The notes under the pieces were generated by a model. It was not told where the DNA came from and ran no database searches. It worked only from the letters and a program-made list of their open reading frames with translations. Shown here in pieces: positions 35,109 through 44,100 of a DNA stretch of 64,000 nt (positions are counted from its first letter, which is position 1; each line of letters starts with the position of its first letter). The position numbers and the translations under genes were made by a program. The stretch is from assembly GCF_007833165.1 (NCBI RefSeq), contig NZ_VOBQ01000006.1, forward strand, positions 62,001 through 126,000. The letters run 5' to 3'. The stretch comes from Caenimonas sedimenti. GTDB lineage: Bacteria; Pseudomonadota; Gammaproteobacteria; Burkholderiales; Burkholderiaceae_C.

Positions 35109-36371
35109 ATGGGCCCCACTTTCTGGACCGCCGTCTTCCTGGGCACGATCGCCTTGCTGATCGGCATCATCTGGTCGATCCGCCGCCACCGCTCCCCCGT
35201 GCTGCAGGTGGAGTGCGACGCGCCCATCGACACGCTGGTCGACTCGCTCGCCGGCCTCACGCTCGGCACGCCGGTGCCCGGCAATTCAGTGCAGGTGCTG
35301 GAGAACGGCGCGTTCTTCGACGTGCTGATCGGACGCATCGCGGCGGCGAAGGCGACGGTGCACTTCGAGACCTTCCTGTGGAAGGAGGGCAAGCTGGGCC
35401 AGCGCCTGGCCGATGCGTTCGCCGAGCGCGCCAGGGCCGGCGTCAAGGTCCGGGTGCTGCTGGACGCCCAGGGCTCCAAGAAGATCGGCATCGAGGCGAC
35501 GCACAAGATGCGTGCCGCCGGCTGCCGGCTGGAGTTCTTCCACAAGCGCTCGGTCTACACCATCGGCATCCTGAACGACCGCGACCACCGCAAGCTGTGC
35601 GTGATCGATGGGCGCGAGGCCTTCGTCGGCGGCCACTGCATCGTGGACGACTGGCTGGGCAACGCCGAGGACGGCCAGCATTTCTCGGACGTGAGCGTCT
35701 GGATCCACGGGCCCGCCGTGCACAGCGTGCAATCCGCCTTCAGCGAGAACTGGGGTGGCGAGACCGGCGAAATCTTCCTGGGCGACGACTGCTTCCCCAA
35801 GCTGGAGGCAGCGGGCGAAGCCACCATCCACGCCGTCTTCGTCAAGCCCGAGAGCTCGGCGCCGGCAGTGAAGATCCTGCACCACACGGCGATCTGCCTG
35901 GCGCGCAAGCGCATCTGGATCCAGAACCCCTACTTCATCCCGGAGCCGGAGGCCATCGAAGCGTTCGGCGCCGCCGTGAAACGCGGGGTCGACGTCCGGG
36001 TGCTGATGCCGGCCACCAGCGGCTCCGACAGTCCCATGGTCCAGCACGCGGGCCATCGCAATTTCGAGAAGATGCTCGAGTGCGGCGTCCGCCTGTTCGA
36101 GTACCCGCACACGCTGCTGCACCAGAAGGTGATGACCATCGACGGCGTCTGGAGCGCCGTGGGTTCGACCAACTTCGACGACCGCTCGTTCGACACCAAC
36201 GACGAGATCACGCTCGCCATCCTGCATCCGCCGCTCGCCGTGGAGCTGGACGCGATCTTCGAGAAGTACGTCGCCCGGGCCGAGGAAATCCAGCTGGACA
36301 AGTGGCGCAAACGCCCGTGGCGCGAGAAGGTGCTCGCGCACGCGGCCTACGCCATCAACGAACTGCTGTAG
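35109..36371 (+). CDS. Cardiolipin synthase-like phospholipase D family protein
   Basis: A 420-residue inner-membrane enzyme with one N-terminal membrane segment (about 5-23) and two PLD catalytic motifs: H160-R-K162-x4-D167 and H338-Q-K340-x4-D345, followed by GSTNFDDRSF. This is the ClsB/ClsC-like short layout, with one membrane segment rather than two. The enzyme probably joins phosphatidylglycerol or related lipids. TACGGT at 35097-35102 is 6 bases before the ATG, so the mRNA is probably leaderless. It forms a possible lipid-related run with the hydrolase gene 24 bases downstream. Confidence 0.9.
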   Translation: MGPTFWTAVFLGTIALLIGIIWSIRRHRSPVLQVECDAPIDTLVDSLAGLTLGTPVPGNSVQVLENGAFFDVLIGRIAAAKATVHFETFLWKEGKLGQRLADAFAERARAGVKVRVLLDAQGSKKIGIEATHKMRAAGCRLEFFHKRSVYTIGILNDRDHRKLCVIDGREAFVGGHCIVDDWLGNAEDGQHFSDVSVWIHGPAVHSVQSAFSENWGGETGEIFLGDDCFPKLEAAGEATIHAVFVKPESSAPAVKILHHTAICLARKRIWIQNPYFIPEPEAIEAFGAAVKRGVDVRVLMPATSGSDSPMVQHAGHRNFEKMLECGVRLFEYPHTLLHQKVMTIDGVWSAVGSTNFDDRSFDTNDEITLAILHPPLAVELDAIFEKYVARAEEIQLDKWRKRPWREKVLAHAAYAINELL

Positions 36372-36395
36372 CGGCCGCTGACGCAAAATCGCGCG

Positions 36396-37235
36396 GTGTC
36401 TTCGCCACTGCACCCTGAAGCGCGCCGCGTTCTCGCGCTCGCCACCCGCATCGAAACGCCGTGTGCCGACGGTGCTTTGGTCTGGCATGCCTGGGGCGAC
36501 GGCGAGCCCCTGGTCCTGCTGCATGGCGGCAGCGGCAGCTGGACGCATTGGCTGCGCAACGTCGAAGCGCTGGCCGCGGCCGGCCGACGCGTGCTCGCCC
36601 CGGACCTGCCGGGCAGCGGCGAGTCGGCCTTGCCGGCGGGCGCGGCGGATGCCGATGACCTGGTCGATCCGCTGGCCGCCAGCCTGCGCGAGGTGGCGGG
36701 CGACGGTCCGCACGACATCGTGGGCTTCTCGTTCGGCGGCCTCACCGCCGGCCTGCTGGCGCAGCGGTATCACGGCCTGGTCCGAAAGCTCGTCCTGGTG
36801 GGTGTGCCGGGCCTGGGTGTTCGCGGCGAACGGCTGAAGCTGCGCACCTGGCGCGACGAAGCGGATGCGGCCGCGCGCGAAGCCGTGCACCGGCACAACC
36901 TCGGCGTGCTGATGCTGCACCGGCCGGAATCCATCGATGCACTGGCGCTGGCCTTGCACGCGGCGAACCTGTCACGGGACCGCATGCGCAGCCGCCGGCT
37001 CGCACTGACCGACATCCTGGCGCGCGCCCTGCCCACCCTCGCTTGCGAGCGGCACGCGATCTTCGGTGCCCAGGATGCGCTGTACGCCGATTTCTGGCCC
37101 GGCATCCAGCGGCTGTTCGCCGCCGACCCGGGCTTCGGCGAACTGGTCTTCATCCCCGGCGCCGGGCACTGGGTGCAGTTCGAGGAGGCCGCGGCTTTCA
37201 ACACGGAATTGCTGCGGCTGCTGAAAAAGCGGTGA
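36396..37235 (+). CDS. Alpha/beta hydrolase
   Basis: A 279-residue cytosolic hydrolase with the nucleophile elbow GFSFGG (Ser112), the acid Asp227 (GAQDALY) and His258 (GAGHWVQF), plus the oxyanion motif HGGSGSW. Substrate is not known (ester, lactone or C-C bond). The GTG at 36396 is preceded by CAAAAT 6 bases earlier, like other leaderless starts in the window. Closely follows the cardiolipin-synthase-like gene. Confidence 0.9.
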   Translation: MSSPLHPEARRVLALATRIETPCADGALVWHAWGDGEPLVLLHGGSGSWTHWLRNVEALAAAGRRVLAPDLPGSGESALPAGAADADDLVDPLAASLREVAGDGPHDIVGFSFGGLTAGLLAQRYHGLVRKLVLVGVPGLGVRGERLKLRTWRDEADAAAREAVHRHNLGVLMLHRPESIDALALALHAANLSRDRMRSRRLALTDILARALPTLACERHAIFGAQDALYADFWPGIQRLFAADPGFGELVFIPGAGHWVQFEEAAAFNTELLRLLKKR

Positions 37236-37267
37236 CTTCCATCACATCTTTCCCGTGACAAGCTGCG

Positions 37268-37296
37268 TTTGCGCGCGACCGGCCACTCCCTAGACT
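37268..37296 (+). promoter_or_regulatory. Sigma-70 promoter candidate of the LuxR-type gene
   Basis: TTTGCG (37268-37273) and TAGACT (37291-37296) with a 17-base spacer. The ATG at 37325 has AAGAAGG about 9 bases upstream. Confidence 0.4.
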
Positions 37297-37324
37297 GTGT
37301 CCATCAGTAAGAAGGGCAGTGCTC

Positions 37325-37981
37325 ATGGACGCCAACGGGAAGCTCGAGACGGATTTTGCCTGGCGCGTGCTGGAGGAGATCGACTATGGCTTGATCCTCG
37401 TCAGCCCCGCCGGCACGCTGCAGCACGCCAACCACCTCGCGCGCCATGAGCTGGCCCGCAACCGGTTCCTGGGCGTCGAGGCGGGCAGCATCGTCGGCCA
37501 GACACCCCTCCAGACCGAGGAGCTGCTGCGTGGCGTGCGCTCCGCGTCGCTCGGCCGGCGCCAGATGCTCACGCTGCGCAACGGCCCGCAGGCCCTCCCC
37601 GTCGCCTGTGTCCCGCTGTCCCACCCCCAGGCCGGCGAGTCGGCATCGGTCCTGCTGATGCTGGCCCGGCAGTCCGGCACCCAGAACCTCGCCATCACCT
37701 TTTTCGCCCGAACGCACGGACTGAGCCCGGCCGAGCAGTCGGTGCTGCGGCTGCTGTGCGACGGAATGGACGTCCAGGAAATCGCGCAGGCCCACCGGGT
37801 CTCCGAGAACACGGTGCGGACGCAGGTGCGCTCGCTGCGGGACAAGACCGGCATCAACAGCATGCGGCTGCTGGTGCAGCGCGTCGCGGCACTGCCGCCG
37901 GTGGTCCCCATGAGCCTGGCGCCCGCGGCGCCGCCCACGATGCAAACGGAAGTCTCACCGCCGGAGGCCGTGGCCTGCTGA
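37325..37981 (+). CDS. LuxR-type transcriptional regulator
   Basis: A 218-residue regulator with a C-terminal GerE/LuxR helix-turn-helix (about 132-190: GLSPAEQSVLRLLCDGMDVQEIAQ, then SENTVRTQVRSLRDKTG). The N-terminal half (about 10-120) looks like a degenerate PAS-type fold (DYGLILVSPAGTLQHANHLA). It has no receiver domain. The ATG at 37325 is preferred over the GTG at 37319 because its spacing to AAGAAGG is better. It stands between the hydrolase and the cyclase-AAA gene; what it regulates is not known. A strong GC hairpin follows 25 bases after its stop. Confidence 0.88.
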   Translation: MDANGKLETDFAWRVLEEIDYGLILVSPAGTLQHANHLARHELARNRFLGVEAGSIVGQTPLQTEELLRGVRSASLGRRQMLTLRNGPQALPVACVPLSHPQAGESASVLLMLARQSGTQNLAITFFARTHGLSPAEQSVLRLLCDGMDVQEIAQAHRVSENTVRTQVRSLRDKTGINSMRLLVQRVAALPPVVPMSLAPAAPPTMQTEVSPPEAVAC

Positions 37982-38005
37982 ACGACTAGCCCCGAATCCG
38001 TCCAG

Positions 38006-38041
38006 CCCGGTGGTGGCGGCACAACAGTGCCGCCCGCCGGG
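38006..38041 (+). terminator. Long GC hairpin after the LuxR-type gene
   Basis: GGCGGCAC (38015-38022) pairs with GTGCCGCC (38027-38034) around AACA. The stem is extended by CCCGG (38006-38010) and CCGGG (38037-38041) with a small asymmetric bulge. No T-tract follows, so factor-independent termination is not certain. Confidence 0.4.
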
Positions 38042-38088
38042 TCGCGTGCGTTCGCGGCACCGGCCGGGAGGTCGTGCAGAATCGCCGC

Positions 38089-41000
38089 ATGATTCCCGCC
38101 CCTGCCGCAGGCGACGAGGGGCCCGGCTCTGCCAGCGGCGGCCAGCGGCGCTACGTGACAGTCCTGTTTTCCGACGTCTCCGGCTCCTCCGAGCATGCGG
38201 AGCGCCTCGAAGCCGAAGACTATTCCGAACTGCTCGCGCAGTTCCGCCGCTTCGCCCGCGAGGTCATCCCCCGCCACGGCGGCAGCGTGGCGCGGCTGCA
38301 GGGCGACGGCCTGCTGGCGATCTTCGGCCACCTGGAACCGCGCGAAGACGACGGCCGCCGCGCGACCGAAGCCGCCCTCGAACTGCACGACGCCGTGGCG
38401 CAACTGCGCGCCGGCAGCGGCCCGACGGCCACCACCTTGCAGCTGCATTCCGGGATCCATGCCGGCCTGGTGCTGGTGATCGAAGGCGACATCGAACGCG
38501 GCCGCTTCGACGTGGTCGGCGAGGTGCCGAACACCGCCTCGCGCCTGTGCGCGCTGGCCGCCACGGGCCAGATCCTCGTCAGCGAGGAAACGCTGGGGCC
38601 GCAGGCGCACTTCTTCAACGCTTCGACGCTGCGCCGGCTGGTGATCCGCGGCCGCGCCGAGCCCCTCAACGTGTTGCGCATCGACGGGCGGGCCTCGGTG
38701 GAACGGCGCTTCGACGCGGCCAGCCGCCGCGGCGTGCTGCCTTTCGTGGGGCGCAAGGCGGCGCTGGCGGAATTGCTGGCGGCCGCCGAGCGGGCCCGCC
38801 GGGGTGAATCGCCGCTGGTGGTCGTGAGCGGCGAGCCCGGCATCGGCAAGACGCGCCTGGTCGAGGAATTCCAGCGCCGGCTGGAGCCGGACGCCTTTCA
38901 CGTCCTGCAGGGCTACTGCGAAAGCTACCTGGGTGCGGAGCCGCTGCAGCCGTTCATGCAGTGGATCCGCGGCGCCCTTGGCCGGCAGGCGCCCCTCACC
39001 GACGACGAAGCGCTCTCGCCGGCCGCGCAGGCGCTGCTGGGCGGCGCGGGCACCCGGGCGTCACCACATCCGGTGCTCCTGGTCACGGCGATCATCGAAT
39101 TGATCGGCATGCTGGCGCGGCAGCACACCCTGGTGCTGGTGCTGGACGACTGGCAATGGGCCGACGACGCCAGCCGGCAGGCGCTGGAAACGCTGCTGGC
39201 GCGCCAGATGCCGGTGCTGGTGATCGTGGCGACCCGCCCGAGCAAGGAAGCGGACCCGGGGCTGGCCGATGCCCGCACGCTCCTGCTGCAACCGTTCGAC
39301 GCGGTCGACAGCGCCGACGCCATCGCGGCCTGGCTGCCCTCGGTCGAGCCTTTCGTCACCCAGGAGATCGTGCGCCAGTCCGGCGGCTCGCCGCTCTTCA
39401 TCGAAGAGCTGTGCCACGCGGCGGCGCAGGGCGATTTTCATGCGACGGCGCGGCGGGCCAGTGCGGCGTGGATCAATGCGCTGGTCGCGTCCCGCCTGTC
39501 GCGCTTGCCGGAGGCGCAGGCCGAGGTGCTGCGCGCGGCCTCCGTCGCGGGCAACGTGTTTCCCGACTGGTTGCTCGAACGCATGGTCGGCGAGGATGCC
39601 GCGGCACCGCTGCTGCAGGCGCTCTCGGCCACCGATTTCCTGGTCGCGGCCGGCCAGCCGGGCATGCTGCGCTTCAAGCACCTGCTCACGCGCGATGCGG
39701 TCTACGGCACGGTCCACCCGGCGCGGCGCCGTGCGCTGCACCTGCGCGTCGGCCAGGTGCTCGAGGAAGTCGGCAACCAGGACGCGTTCGAGTGGCTGGA
39801 GGCCCTCTCCTATCACTACGACGCCGCCGGCGTCAGCGACAAGGCCGCGCAGTACGCCGAGGCCGCCGGCGACAAGGCGCTGGCCGCCATGGCGACCGAC
39901 CGGGCACGCGTGCACTACCTGACCGCGCTGCGATCGCTCGACGCCTTGCCGCAATTGACGCGGCCTCTCAAGGTGCGCTGGTGCGCCCTGGCGCAGAAGC
40001 TGGGCCAGGCCTGCGTCTTCGACCCGCTGGACGTGACCGAGGGTTCGCTGATGTTCGAGCGGGCCGCCCGGCTGGCGCGCGAGACCGGTGACCAGAACGC
40101 GATCGCGCGCGCCGAATACTGGCTGGGCTACGTCAACTACGGCCGCGGCCGCCCGCGCGTCTCGGTGCAGCACTGCGAAACTGCCCTCACCCATGCACTG
40201 GTGAGTGAAGACCTGAAGCTGGTCGCCCAGGTCGAGGCCACGCTGGGCCAGGCGCTGGCCTCGGCCGGCCGCTACGACCGGGCGCTGCCGTTGCTGACGC
40301 GCGCGGTGGAGAGCAAGCGGCAGCAGAGCCGCCCCGGCAGCGGCACGGCCGTGGGCTCCGCGTACACGCTGGCCCGCATCGCCTACACGCTGGGCGACCT
40401 GGGCCGCTTCGACGAGGCCCACGCGACCTTCGCGGAAGCGCAGCGGCTGCTCGGCGACAAGGAGCACTCGGTGGGCGCCTCGGTGCTGGAACTCGTGTGC
40501 GCGGTGCACCTGTGGCAAGGCCGCTGGGAGGAGGCGCGGCGCGCGGGCATCGAAGGCAGCGAGATCGCGCTGCGCTGCCGCAGCCGCTACCTCGTCGCCA
40601 TGGGGCGCGCGCTGGCTGCGTGCGGCGGCTGGGCGCTGCAGGAGGACCCGGCGTCGCTGCAGGTGCTGCGCGAAGCGACGCAGTGGATCGAGGAACGCGG
40701 CGGCGCGGTTTCGACGTCGCTCAACCACGGCTGGCTGCTGGTCGCCACCGTGCGGCTGGGGCTGGAGCAGGAGGCGCGCCAGCATGCCGTCAACCTGTTC
40801 CGGCGCGCACGCGCGGAAGACCGGCACGGCCAGGCGATGGGCTGCCGCTCGCTGGCCCGCCTGGCCGCCGCGCACGGCGACGTGCCGCGCGCGCTGCACT
40901 ATCTCGCGCTGGCCGACCGCGCCGCGGCCGTGCGCGATTCACCGCGCGAGCGCGCCGTGACGCAGCTGGTGCGTGCCGAGCTGGCCCCGATGCTGGGCCG

Positions 41001-41154
41001 CGCGGCGGATGCCGCGCCCCTGGCGAGCTCCGCCGCCGAAGCGTTCGAATCCATGGCGATGCAGTTCCACCTGGAGCGCGCCCGCAAGGTGCTGCGCGGC
41101 GAATTCACGGGATCTGCTGGATCGCCTTCGCCAGCTTCGCCGCCAACAGCTTGA
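38089..41154 (+). CDS. Class III nucleotide cyclase-AAA ATPase-TPR regulatory protein
   Basis: A 1021-residue cytosolic protein. The class III cyclase domain (about 20-195) has metal Asp29 (FSDVSGSS), Asp73 (GDGLLA) and the Asn148/Arg152 pair (PNTASRL). A AAA/STAND ATPase (about 215-480) has Walker A GEPGIGKT at 248-255 and Walker B LVLVLDDWQWAD near 347. The rest is TPR-like helices (about 520-1000). This is the CyaB/SARP-related architecture used in signal-responsive regulation; whether it makes cAMP is not proven. CAGAAT sits 6 bases before the ATG (leaderless). Its last 50 bases overlap the 3' end of the convergent heme-enzyme fusion gene, which it might control (inference). Confidence 0.9.
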   Translation: MIPAPAAGDEGPGSASGGQRRYVTVLFSDVSGSSEHAERLEAEDYSELLAQFRRFAREVIPRHGGSVARLQGDGLLAIFGHLEPREDDGRRATEAALELHDAVAQLRAGSGPTATTLQLHSGIHAGLVLVIEGDIERGRFDVVGEVPNTASRLCALAATGQILVSEETLGPQAHFFNASTLRRLVIRGRAEPLNVLRIDGRASVERRFDAASRRGVLPFVGRKAALAELLAAAERARRGESPLVVVSGEPGIGKTRLVEEFQRRLEPDAFHVLQGYCESYLGAEPLQPFMQWIRGALGRQAPLTDDEALSPAAQALLGGAGTRASPHPVLLVTAIIELIGMLARQHTLVLVLDDWQWADDASRQALETLLARQMPVLVIVATRPSKEADPGLADARTLLLQPFDAVDSADAIAAWLPSVEPFVTQEIVRQSGGSPLFIEELCHAAAQGDFHATARRASAAWINALVASRLSRLPEAQAEVLRAASVAGNVFPDWLLERMVGEDAAAPLLQALSATDFLVAAGQPGMLRFKHLLTRDAVYGTVHPARRRALHLRVGQVLEEVGNQDAFEWLEALSYHYDAAGVSDKAAQYAEAAGDKALAAMATDRARVHYLTALRSLDALPQLTRPLKVRWCALAQKLGQACVFDPLDVTEGSLMFERAARLARETGDQNAIARAEYWLGYVNYGRGRPRVSVQHCETALTHALVSEDLKLVAQVEATLGQALASAGRYDRALPLLTRAVESKRQQSRPGSGTAVGSAYTLARIAYTLGDLGRFDEAHATFAEAQRLLGDKEHSVGASVLELVCAVHLWQGRWEEARRAGIEGSEIALRCRSRYLVAMGRALAACGGWALQEDPASLQVLREATQWIEERGGAVSTSLNHGWLLVATVRLGLEQEARQHAVNLFRRARAEDRHGQAMGCRSLARLAAAHGDVPRALHYLALADRAAAVRDSPRERAVTQLVRAELAPMLGRAADAAPLASSAAEAFESMAMQFHLERARKVLRGEFTGSAGSPSPASPPTA

Positions 41155-44100
41155 AGCCGGCGTTGGTCGGGTGCAGGTCGTTCGCCCAGGCGAGGTCCGC
41201 ATCCGCGTCGTCGGGCCACGCGGCCTTCAGCGTGCCACGCAGGTCCACGTGGATCACCTTCAGGCCGTCGACCTTGCCGTCGAGCTTCGCCAGCACTTCG
41301 TCATTGAGCTGGTCGATCAGATGCTTCATGCAGCCGGCCGCCGCAGCCATCACCGCTGGATCGCCCAGGTTGTAGTCCTGCTCCTCGAACGGCTGGCGCA
41401 GCCAGCGGCCGAACTCCATGGCCCCGCGCGGCAACGGGTGGTCGTAGCCGTGCACCAGCACCGGCAGCCGGCGGCCGACCCGGGTGAATTCGGCCTCGAT
41501 GGACCGCAGCACCCGCAGATAGGAATCCATCAGCATGTCGATGTGCGCCTTGACCAGCAACGGGTCGAGCTTGGGCAGCGGATGCGCTGCGGTGCGCCGC
41601 ACGATCATCTGTTTCAGCGCCGCTTCGGTGGAGTCGTTACCGCCCCCGGACAGCAGGACGGCCTTGGGCTTGCGCAGTTGCAGCTCGTTGGCGATGAACT
41701 GGCGGAACGGCCCCGGCTTCGCGGCCATGGTGGCGATGCGCGGCCACTGCTCCCAGTTGCAGAAGCGCCGGCTCAGCTGGTAGTTGTGCTGGCTTTCCAG
41801 GCAATCGCGCAGGTCGCTGCCCAGGTCGATGCCGAGCCGGTAGTCCAGCCATGAGTCGCCCCAGGCCAGCACCGTCGCGCCGTTGGCGGCGGGCAGGTCG
41901 GCGCGGGCCTGGGTGAAGCGGTCCATCAGTTCCTGCAGTTCGTCGCGCAGGTCGACCGCGTCCAGCAGCTTCTCCTTCAGCTCGTCGAAGAAGGAGGGTT
42001 CCGGGGGCTTCGGCGGCGGCGGGGCGGGCGGCGGCACCCAGCCGGAATCACCCTCGATCTGGAAGGTGAGCGGCGCCGCGCCCTGGCGCAGCAGCTCGGG
42101 CCGCGTCAAGAGCGCGGTCAACGTGCCCAGCATCGCGCCGATACCTGCCTCGTGGCCGGGGCAGGCGTGCAGCGGTCCGCGCTGCGCACCCGTTCCACGC
42201 TGGCCGCCGAACATCAGGCGGCCGTCGGCAATCCCTTCGGCCAGCGACTGCTGCGTGCCGGAGACCTTGCCGAGCACGACGACATCGCCCGCCTTCACTT
42301 CCTCGTTGCCGATGGTGTGCGCCTCACTCACCTGACGCCAACCCACGGGAGGCATCGGCCGCATGCGCGCCGCGTCGGCCAGCGCGCCGGCGACGAAGGC
42401 GTCGGCCGTGGCGTAGTCATGGTGGCCGGCGAGTTCGGCGCGCAACGCGCCGAAGCGGCCGGTGCGCTGCCACTCGCGCAGCACGTTCAGCACGGCGCCG
42501 ATGGTGGTGGGGCTGAAGCCCATGATCACGCCGATCATGGTGCGCGCCGCGAAGCCGTCGCGGTCACGCAGCGGGTGCTCCAGCGCGGCCTTGGCGATGG
42601 GCGCGGGCGTGTGGCCGTCGCGCATGGTCGGCAGGTGCTCGCGATGCGCCGCGACGAAGGCGAGCATGGCCTCCTCCAGCGCCTTGCCGTGCTGCTGGCC
42701 CAACGCTTCGGCGGTCTTGCCGGGATTCGGCTGGAAGAAGTAGCGCGAGGGCGCGGCGAAGTGGCCGGGGTACAAGGGCGGCTGGCCGGGCTGCCAGCCC
42801 GCGTCGCTGCCGCGGCGCAGTGGCGCACCTTCGGTGTCCTTCAGGCCGAACCAGTCCTCGATCAGGCAGGCCACGACGTGCTCGACGACTTCGCGGGCCT
42901 CGAAGCCGACCTCGAAGCGCGCATCGCGCACTTCCACCGACTTGCGCCTGGCCTCTTCGACGATGGCGTCGATCTTGGCGTTGGCGGCGGCCTTGGCCAC
43001 CTCGAAGACGCCGCGCTTGTCCAGCGCGGCGACGGCGGCGTTGATGGGGTCGGCCTGCTCCTCGTAGGCCGGCCCGGCATCGAGCCCCAGGAAGATCTCG
43101 CCGAAGCTGGAGCGCATCCGCTTCATGTGGCCGCAGACGCTGTACTGCCCTTCGGGGTTGTGCAGCACCTTGAGCATGCGGTCGCGGTCGGCGACGAGCA
43201 CGCCGTAGGCCGTGCGCAGCACACCGCCGTGGTTCTCGCGGATCGCGGCCCAGATCGAAGCCGCGTCCAGCCGGTCGACGCTGTCCGGGTCTTCCATCGC
43301 CGCCTTCCAGCCGTCCAGCGTGTTGGCCGCCTGCAGCCGCGCGATGAGCGCTTCTCCCCGCGCGGCGTCCCAGGGCACCGGGGGCCGCGCACCGGCGGCG
43401 CGCGCCGCCTTGGCCGAGAGGTCATCCAGCACCTGCACCGAAGGCGCGAGCAGGTACATGCCCCATTCCAGCTGGGTCAGCGGCTGCGGTGCGTCGAACA
43501 GCACCGAAGCGGCTTCCAGTTCGACGTGGAAGGTGTGGTCCTTGTGCTCGAAGCGGAAGTAGCGCGCCTGGCCGCTTTCCCCAACCCCCACGATCGGACA
43601 GACCTGGGCAGACGAACTGCCGGTGCTGTTGCCCCCCACCAGCCAGCGCTGCACGATCTCGAACTGTTCGCCGATGTCGGCGTTGTAGGCCATGAACAGC
43701 AAGCCGCGGTCGGCGTCGCGGTCCCCCTCGCCGGGCGCGCGCAGCGGGCCGTAAGGCAGGCTGCGCCGCATCAGGCGCGGCAGGCGGCCGGCATCCTGCG
43801 GGTCGGCGCGCGGGTGGGCGCGGCGGATGTGCGCGTGCAGCGGGCACAACTGGCCGCCGGGGTCGGGTTCGTAGTCGAAGCGGTTGCGCTCGTTGCGCTC
43901 CAGGATCTGCGGCGCCACCATCGGCATGCCGTCGCGCGAGCGCCCCATCAGCTTGCCGTAGACGATCTCGGTGTACTCCGACGGGTCGCCGCCCAGGGCC
44001 TTGGCCATCTCCATGGCGGTTTGGGCCACCGCGCGCTCCAGCCGGCTCGCGAACTGCCGGTACTTGCGCATCACCAGGAAGCTGCCGTTGGCGAGCCAGG

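Noticed and set aside
35286-36959. 557-residue open frame on the - strand
   Set aside because: Shadow of the cardiolipin-synthase-like and hydrolase genes, with no conserved motif.
39061-40899. 612-residue open frame antisense to the cyclase-AAA gene
   Set aside because: Shadow frame with Arg/Gln/His-rich composition.
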